From Epiperipatus broadwayi (Eukaryota; Onychophora; Udeonychophora; Euonychophora; Peripatidae): 64,000 bases of DNA. How positions within the stretch are numbered: the first letter of the stretch is position 1; each line of letters starts with the position of its first letter. The stretch spans positions 16,320,364 to 16,384,363 of the forward strand of contig JAQFVV010000012.1 of assembly GCA_028023455.1 (NCBI GenBank), written 5' to 3'. Positions 57,760 through 64,000 of the stretch are shown here, piece after piece. The translations under genes and the position numbers were made by a program. The notes under the pieces are model-generated. The model did not search any database. It was not told the origin of the DNA and saw nothing but the letters and a program-made list of their open reading frames with translations.

Positions 57760-60705
57760 TTAGGAGACCAGGTAACCCAGAGATGTAATAGTTCCAGTGT
57801 TCAAATTCAATCCATGTGGTTCTAAGGTCTTGAATTTAAAAATAAAAAAACTCTCCTTTTGTTTCCTCTCCCTTGTAGAAGAAAAACCTTCCTGAAGAAT
57901 CACTACTTTTAAATCATCAATTGAATGATTCGGTAAGTTAAAATGTTTTGAAACCGGTCTATCTTTATTCTTATGCAAAATGTCAAATCTATGATTAGTC
58001 ATTCTGACATGTAAACTATTTGCTGACTCACCTATATACTGGTTTAAACATCTACTACACTCTATCAAATATATCAAATTAACACTTTTACATGTAACAT
58101 AATTAGGAATATACCATTTGAAATTACAATTCTTAGTACTAAAGATCACTTTTGTCACAACAATATGTTTACATGTAAAACATCTTTTATCTTTACATGG
58201 AGAACATCCTTTTTCCTGTACAGAACTACTAATAAAATTTGTTTTGACAAGTATATCTCTAAGTGATCTATGTTTTCGATATACAGCCTTAGGTGGATCA
58301 GAAAAAATAGATTTTAAATAATCTGTGGACTGTAATATGTTAAAATGTTTTGCCAATATCCGGTTAATATTAGGTAAATCTCTATTAAAAGTAAGAACCA
58401 ATGGTGGAACATCTAATTGTTTTTTACTCTTTTCAGATAAAAGAAGTTTCTTTCTATCAATTAAAGAAGATCTCCTTACTGCATTATCCAACAATGTCTT
58501 AGGATACCTCATATTGAGCAATCTATTATATAAAATACTATTATTTTGTTGAAGAAATTTCTCATCATTACAAATCCTCTTCATCCTTAAAAATTGACTA
58601 TAAGGAATATTAGCCTTTAAATGTTTAGGATGGTTACTATAAAAATGTAGATAGCGGTTATTATCAGTTGGTTTCCTATATACAGTAGTAGTAAGAACTC
58701 TATTAGTGTAAATAACTTCAACATCAAGAAAATGAGCAATTGATTTTGAAAAATTCATTGTGAAATTAATATGTTTATTAAAATTATTTAAATAACTTAA
58801 AAAATTATGAAGTTCAACTTCACTATGTGGCCATATCATGAAAATGTCATCTATATATCTAAGCCAAGTGTGAGGTTTCAGCTTAGCATTATCAAGTATA
58901 GAGGACTCCAGTTTTGACATAAAAATATTCGCATAACTTGGTGCCATCTTTGTACCCATTGCAGTACCTTGTTTCTGTAAATAGTATCTAGAATCAAAAG
59001 TAAAAAAAAAATTTCTTAAAACCAAATATATTAATTCAACCATAGTAGTAATAAGACCATGATCATACTCTCTATCTTGTAAAGCACATTTAATAGCCTC
59101 AACTCCATCATCATGAGGTATATTTGTGTATAATGATACAATATCCAAAGTAACCAAAAAACAATCAACTGGTAATTCAGATTTAATATTTTCTAACACA
59201 CAAAGAAAATGAGTAGTATCTTTAACATAAGAATTAAATGATGGTGGAATAAATTTAATAATATTATCAACATATGCTGAAATATTTTCTGTAGGACTAC
59301 CAATACTAGCTACAATAGGTCTGCCTGGACAACCAGGTTTATGAATCTTTGGCAAAATATAAAAACTACTAGGATGAATTTTGGTTGGTACTAAAAAGTT
59401 ATATACATTATTATTTATAAGACCCCTAGCTCTCATATCTTTTAAACTAAAAAGTATACCCTTGAATAATGAATTAATAGTGGTTAGTGAAATAGGCTCA
59501 TAAAAAATTTTATCATCTAAAAGCTCCAGAGCTTTTTTAACATAATCATCTTTATTCATAATTACTATTGATCCACCTTTGTCAGCTGGTTTTATAATAA
59601 TATCCTGTCTTTTCACTAAATTACGTAATGCATTCATCTCTCTCAATGTTAAATTACTCTTATACTTACTATGTTGTTTAAGTCTAATTTCATTAATAAT
59701 ATCCTGATATACATTATCAATGTACGTATCTAATAACACATTCCTTTGATGTGGTGGTGTCCAATCAGATCGTAATTTTCCAATAGTATCACATTCTTGG
59801 TTTCCAAAAAATTCTCTTAATCTAAGTCTTCTTGAAAAATTATCTAAATCCTGATGAATTTTAAATTCATTTTTTTGATAAAATGACTGAACTGTAGGGC
59901 AAAAAGATAAACCTTTATTTAACAGTGAACATTCTGCCTCACTAAGATTAATGTTAGTTAGATTAATCACATTGTTTTCCTTATTAGCTAAACATAAAAA
60001 GTCATTGCTATAAATATTTGAGTTAGATTTATTAGTATTTGTATTTCCAGAAACTAAAATATTGTTAGTGCATTCAGAAGAATCTGTAACTCTATGAACC
60101 AATGCTAAACCAGCATCACTATTAAGAACAGATGGTAACATTTCAGCACAATCTAATGAATGTGAAGATGATATAAATGATTGATCAGTATCAATTGGAA
60201 TCATATCCGATGTAGAAATATCTGACACAGTATGATTATCAGAAGTCATACAATTAATTAGTGTTTGTGACTGATTAGTAACTAATTCAAATCTTGGCTC
60301 ATTACCCATAACTTTGAACCAATGATACATTTTATTATGAAATTTCTTCACCAATAACTTCTCTCTCAAAAAAACCCATTCCTGTAATTCCTTCTGTTCA
60401 TCTATATTCATTAAATTACAACTACCAAAATGTATAATTTCTTTTTCAATTAATTTAAGTCTTACCAAAAATGCATCTTTCAAAATATGTATTAATGCAA
60501 CAGATGCTTCTCTTATTGTATTATCCCATTTAATTGCATGTTCCCTAGGAAATTGGTCTATGTTAGCAATAATTTTTATTCTGAGGCCTTTAGGAATTAT
60601 GTTATTGTTAATAAAATATGCAAAATTACTAATATGTTGTCTATATCTAACTAATTTATCATATAATTTCCTAAGTTTAAGAAACGATGTACTATGTAAT
60701 GTTTG
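57760..60705 (-). CDS. PLE reverse transcriptase with GIY-YIG endonuclease (copy A)
   Basis: The frame is open for 982 codons after an in-frame TGA (60706-60708) and ends at TAA or equivalent before 57760. There is no ATG before codon 100 of this frame; the first ATG gives 883 residues (MNIDEQ). Counting from the TTG at 60483 (907 residues): KPADKGG at 298-304, LPKIHKP..PGRPI at 377-390, TLDIVSLYTNIP at 445-456 with the first catalytic Asp, GTAMGTKMAPSYAN at 506-519, YIDD at 543-546, RKPTD at 603-607. Then CX2CX4CX2C (760-771) and GIY-YIG: IYLIEC at 804-809, QYIGES at 815-820, Arg827, Glu877 and an Asn near 893-895. Both catalytic centres look intact. The enzyme would nick DNA and copy its RNA. 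This is a canonical EN-plus PLE, near the Neptune/Poseidon-type groups as judged by the Cys motif; the clade is inferred. Confidence 0.9.
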   Translation of the reverse strand, partial: QTLHSTSFLKLRKLYDKLVRYRQHISNFAYFINNNIIPKGLRIKIIANIDQFPREHAIKWDNTIREASVALIHILKDAFLVRLKLIEKEIIHFGSCNLMNIDEQKELQEWVFLREKLLVKKFHNKMYHWFKVMGNEPRFELVTNQSQTLINCMTSDNHTVSDISTSDMIPIDTDQSFISSSHSLDCAEMLPSVLNSDAGLALVHRVTDSSECTNNILVSGNTNTNKSNSNIYSNDFLCLANKENNVINLTNINLSEAECSLLNKGLSFCPTVQSFYQKNEFKIHQDLDNFSRRLRLREFFGNQECDTIGKLRSDWTPPHQRNVLLDTYIDNVYQDIINEIRLKQHSKYKSNLTLREMNALRNLVKRQDIIIKPADKGGSIVIMNKDDYVKKALELLDDKIFYEPISLTTINSLFKGILFSLKDMRARGLINNNVYNFLVPTKIHPSSFYILPKIHKPGCPGRPIVASIGSPTENISAYVDNIIKFIPPSFNSYVKDTTHFLCVLENIKSELPVDCFLVTLDIVSLYTNIPHDDGVEAIKCALQDREYDHGLITTMVELIYLVLRNFFFTFDSRYYLQKQGTAMGTKMAPSYANIFMSKLESSILDNAKLKPHTWLRYIDDIFMIWPHSEVELHNFLSYLNNFNKHINFTMNFSKSIAHFLDVEVIYTNRVLTTTVYRKPTDNNRYLHFYSNHPKHLKANIPYSQFLRMKRICNDEKFLQQNNSILYNRLLNMRYPKTLLDNAVRRSSLIDRKKLLLSEKSKKQLDVPPLVLTFNRDLPNINRILAKHFNILQSTDYLKSIFSDPPKAVYRKHRSLRDILVKTNFISSSVQEKGCSPCKDKRCFTCKHIVVTKVIFSTKNCNFKWYIPNYVTCKSVNLIYLIECSRCLNQYIGESANSLHVRMTNHRFDILHKNKDRPVSKHFNLPNHSIDDLKVVILQEGFSSTRERKQKESFFIFKFKTLEPHGLNLNTGTITSLGYLVS

Positions 60706-61476
60706 TCAATTACTTATAACCTGCTTATTATTTAGACGTCTAGAAAAACGTTTAGGGATTGCCCCTGTATTAATTAATGTTAGACCCTGTAAATGTTGTT
60801 TACTAGAATAATCCCTATTAATATCAAACTCTGTATCTACGCTAGATATTGTATTAAAATCAGTGCCAATTATCAATCCATTATCTATTTGGTTAACTAC
60901 ACCCACCTCTAAATTACCCAGATCTCCTTTACCACCATCTATATGTTGATCTGAAGCAGCAAAACCATCAATCTGTTGAACATCAGAAATAGTCATTGTT
61001 AAAAAGTTCTTCTGTTTGGAAATGTTACAAATTATATCATCCAATGAAAGGTCTAAAGAATCATCTTTACGTTGAGTATGATCTTCTTTAAAAACTTTTG
61101 GAGATCTATCCCGTAATGATTCCTCCAAAACGTTCCCTGGCAAGCAAGATTGTTCAACATCTATTAGGATCCCATTAGTATCACGCGGTATAATAATTTG
61201 CGATTCCTGACAATTACATATTTCAGTCTGCGTCCCCATTTCACATGTCAACACAGCTTCCATTTGAGTTCCAACATTAGCAAAACTATATTCCCTCGCA
61301 CTCAACACTGAATTTACTTTATAAACTCTGTTACATCCCATCAATGACATTATGTATTTAAAACCGTCCGCTAAACATCTAGCTCCATACATGTTCAAAT
61401 GACGGCCATCACGGGCTAAAAATCTAAAAAGATTCTCTCTTTTTATAAAATCTGTATGCTGTAAGAAAAATACATT
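60706..61476 (-). CDS. ORF upstream of PLE with SGNH/GDSL-hydrolase-like end (5' truncated)
   Basis: A minus-strand frame of about 256 codons enters from the head-to-head junction at 61476 and ends at TGA 60706-60708, in the same frame as the PLE RT ORF. Near its start, FLARDGRHLNMYGARCLADG carries the D-x-x-H motif followed by Leu-Asn and a Gly-Ala-Leu-Ala helix, the last catalytic block of SGNH/GDSL hydrolases. The Ser block that should lie upstream is missing, cut off at the junction. The remainder is acidic and low in structure (EESLRDRSP, QRKDDSLDLSLDD) and ends with a basic patch (KRFSRRLNNKQ). GDSL-like ORFs are known in some giant PLEs and in LINE ORF1s. Alternatively it is an unrelated neighbour in frame by chance. 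Confidence 0.5.
   Translation of the reverse strand, partial: NVFFLQHTDFIKRENLFRFLARDGRHLNMYGARCLADGFKYIMSLMGCNRVYKVNSVLSAREYSFANVGTQMEAVLTCEMGTQTEICNCQESQIIIPRDTNGILIDVEQSCLPGNVLEESLRDRSPKVFKEDHTQRKDDSLDLSLDDIICNISKQKNFLTMTISDVQQIDGFAASDQHIDGGKGDLGNLEVGVVNQIDNGLIIGTDFNTISSVDTEFDINRDYSSKQHLQGLTLINTGAIPKRFSRRLNNKQVISN
60711..61476. other. Spacer between the two inverted PLE copies
   Basis: 766 bp not repeated in the window, between arms that both start attgacaaacattac. It is occupied by the minus-strand SGNH-like ORF. It belongs either to the 5' part of copy A or to older DNA. Confidence 0.8.
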
Positions 61477-64000
61477 ATTGACAAACATTACATAGTACAT
61501 CGTTTTTTAAACTTAGGAAATTATATGATAAATTAGTTAGATATAGACAACATATTAGTAATTTTGCATATTTTATTAACAATAACATAATTCCTAAAGG
61601 CCTCAGAATAAAAATTATAGCTAACATAGACCAATTTCCTAGGGAACATGCAATTAAATGGGATAATACAATAAGAGAAGCATCTGTTGCATTAATACAT
61701 ATTTTGAAAGATGCATTTTTGGTAAGACTTAAATTAATTGAAAAAGAAATTATACATTTTAGTAGCTGTAATTTAATGAATATAGATGAACAGAAGGAAT
61801 TACAGGAATGGGTTTTTTTGAGAGAGAAGTTATTGGTGAAGAAATTTCATAATAAAATGTATCATTGGTTCAAAGTTATGGGTAATGAGCCAAGATTTGA
61901 ATTAGTTACTAATCAGTCACAAACACTAATTAATTGTATGACTTCTGATAATCATGCTGTGTCAGATATTTCTACATCGGATATGATTCCAATTGACACT
62001 GATCAATCATTTATATCATCTTCACATTCATTAGATTGTGCTGAAATGTTACCATCTGTTCTTAATAGTGATGCTGGTTTAGCATTGGTTCATAGAGTTA
62101 CAGATTCTTCTGAATGCACTAACAATATTTTAGTTTCTGGAAATACAAATACTAATAAATCTAACTCAAATATTTATAGCAATGACTTTTTATGTTTAGC
62201 TAATAAGAAAAACAATGTGATTAATCTAACTAACATTAATCTTAGTGAGGCAGAATGTTCACTGTTAAATAAAGGTTTATCTTTTTGCCCTACAGTTCAG
62301 TCATTTTATCAAAAAAATGAATTTAAAATTCATCAGGATTTAGATAATTTTTCAAGAAGACTTAGATTAAGAGAATTTTTTGGAAACCAAGAATGTGATA
62401 CTATTGGAAAATTACGATCTGATTGGACACCACCACATCAAAGGAATGTGTTATTAGATACGTACATTGATAATGTATATCAGGATATTATTAATGAAAT
62501 TAGACTTAAACAACATAGTAAGTATAAGAGTAATTTAACATTGAGAGAGATGAATGCATTACGTAATTTAGTGAAAAGACAGGATATTATTATAAAACCA
62601 GCTGACAAAGGTGGATCAATAGTAATTATGAATAAAGATGATTATGTTAAAAAAGCTCTGGAGCTTTTAGATGATAAAATTTTTTATGAGCCTATTTCAC
62701 TAACCACTATTAATTCATTATTCAAGGGTATACTTTTTAGTTTAAAAGATATGAGAGCTAGGGGTCTTATAAATAATAATGTATATAACTTTTTAGTACC
62801 AACCAAAATTCATCCTAGTAGTTTTTATATTTTGCCAAAGATTCATAAACCTGGTTGTCCAGGCAGACCTATTGTAGCTAGTATTGGTAGTCCTACAGAA
62901 AATATTTCAGCATATGTTGATAATATTATTAAATTTATTCCACCATCATTTAATTCTTATGTTAAAGATACTACTCATTTTCTTTGTGTGTTAGAAAATA
63001 TTAAATCTGAATTACCAGTTGATTGTTTTTTGGTTACTTTGGATATTGTATCATTATACACAAATATACCTCATGATGATGGAGTTGAGGCTATTAAATG
63101 TGCTTTACAAGATAGAGAGTATGATCATGGTCTTATTACTACTATGGTTGAATTAATATATTTGGTTTTAAGAAATAATTTTTTTACTTTTGATTCTAGA
63201 TACTATTTACAGAAACAAGGTACTGCAATGGGTACAAAGATGGCACCAAGTTATGCGAATATTTTTATGTCAAAACTGGAGTCCTCTATACTTGATAATG
63301 CTAAGCTGAAACCTCACACTTGGCTTAGATATATAGATGACATTTTCATGATATGGCCACATAGTGAAGTTGAACTTCATAATTTTTTAAGTTATTTAAA
63401 TAATTTTAATAAACATATTAATTTCACAATGAATTTTTCAAAATCAATTGCTCATTTTCTTGATGTTGAAGTTATTTACACTAATAGAGTTCTTACTACT
63501 ACTGTATATAGGAAACCAACTGATAATAACCGCTATCTACATTTTTATAGTAACCATCCTAAACATTTAAAGGCTAATATTCCTTATAGTCAATTTTTAA
63601 GGATGAAGAGGATTTGTAATGATGAGAAATTTCTTCAACAAAATAATAGTATTTTATATAATAGATTGCTCAATATGAGGTATCCTAAGACATTGTTGGA
63701 TAATGCAGTAAGGAGATCTTCTTTAATTGATAGAAAGAAACTTCTTTTATCTGAAAAGAGTAAAAAACAATTAGATGTTCCACCATTGGTTCTTACTTTT
63801 AATAGAGATTTACCTAATATTAACCGGATATTGGCAAAACATTTTAACATATTACAGTCCACAGATTATTTAAAATCTATTTTTTCTGATCCACCTAAGG
63901 CTGTATATCGAAAACATAGATCACTTAGAGATATACTTGTCAAAACAAATTTTATTAGTAGTTCTGTACAGGAAAAAGGATGTTCTCCATGTAAAGATAA
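61477..64000 (+). mobile_element. Penelope-like element copy B (runs off the window)
   Basis: Reverse-complement twin of copy A, beginning attgacaaacattac at 61477 and continuing to the window edge inside the Cys motif. With copy A it makes an inverted repeat with arms over 2.5 kb. Confidence 0.9.
61482..64000 (+). CDS. PLE reverse transcriptase (copy B), partial at window end
   Basis: Open in one frame from just after TGA 61479-61481 to the window end. The first ATG is at 61776 (MNIDEQ). It shows the same RT motifs as copy A: KPADKGG, LPKIHKP, LDIVSLYTNIP, GTAMGTKMAPSYAN and YIDD (about 63330), and stops at the window edge within the CX2C motif before the GIY-YIG domain. Differences from copy A are few: for example Ser for Gly in HFGSC, Ala for Thr in DNHTV, Lys for Glu in ANKEN and an Asn for Phe in the NFFF run. 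They are mostly substitutions that keep the frame, as expected for two young copies. Whether the endonuclease is intact cannot be seen. Confidence 0.88.

Larger units (their letters stand above)
57151..60710 (-). mobile_element. Penelope-like element copy A (intact ORF)
   Basis: A minus-strand PLE. From 60710 leftwards it is the reverse complement of 61477-64000, with only scattered differences. It contains one long frame, about 0.5 kb of 3' untranslated sequence, and a hammerhead-like core near its 3' end. It abuts the old LTR-4 at about 57150. Confidence 0.85.

Noticed and set aside
1-64000. CRISPR arrays, bacterial genes or viral integrations
   Set aside because: No regularly spaced short repeats, no bacterial gene density and no viral capsid or envelope frames; all long frames are retroelement or transposase pieces.

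Overview
This window is eukaryotic nuclear DNA, strongly AT-rich and built almost entirely of transposable elements in several layers of nesting. No complete host gene, rRNA, tRNA, bacterial operon or CRISPR array can be supported. The element mix (RTE-type LINE, a second LINE with a C-terminal Cys/His motif, several Ty3/Gypsy-like LTR elements, hAT, Penelope-like elements and hammerhead-ribozyme repeats) fits an invertebrate animal with a repeat-rich genome. The species cannot be named from sequence alone. A few short stretches with a TATA box, splice-donor-like sites or coding-like composition (9.0-10.6 kb and 47.6-49.5 kb) could be host exons, but support is weak.

Layout. 0.9-3.5 kb: an old, decayed Penelope-like element (PLE-1) inside long inverted repeats. 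4.1-6.1 kb: a decayed hAT transposon with a perfect 8-bp target duplication. 6.6-7.5 kb: decayed inverted copies of a hammerhead repeat (family HHR-1). 11.6-20.0 kb: a Ty3/Gypsy element with about 1.8-2.0 kb LTRs and a 4-bp target duplication; gag is open, pol is broken. 20.1-20.3 and 25.2-25.8 kb: repeats of a second hammerhead family (HHR-2). 25.8-27.0 kb: a third PLE fragment, again inside long inverted repeats. 28.4-35.9 kb: a minus-strand LINE (LINE-2) split by an insert that holds an inverted copy plus a tandem array of HHR-1 (unit about 455 bp) and a 5'-truncated RTE LINE. 36.7-47.4 kb: a K02A2.6-like Gypsy element (Gypsy-2) that carries a TIR DNA element with an 8-bp duplication and a gag-only LTR element with 2.1-kb LTRs. 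50.5-57.1 kb: a minus-strand LTR element lacking its RT region and split by a second LINE-2 copy. 57.1-64.0 kb: two nearly identical PLEs head to head. One has a complete open frame for reverse transcriptase plus GIY-YIG endonuclease; the other is open to the window edge.

How parts fit. The best candidate for an uncommon system is the pairing of (i) intact canonical PLEs, one preceded in the same frame by an ORF that looks like the end of an SGNH/GDSL hydrolase, with (ii) repeated hammerhead ribozymes of two families, one in a 455-bp tandem array like animal retrozymes. PLEs are known to carry hammerheads and are thought to mobilise retrozymes, so the autonomous enzyme and its possible non-autonomous clients may lie in one locus. 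All three PLE loci also sit in or form long inverted repeats.
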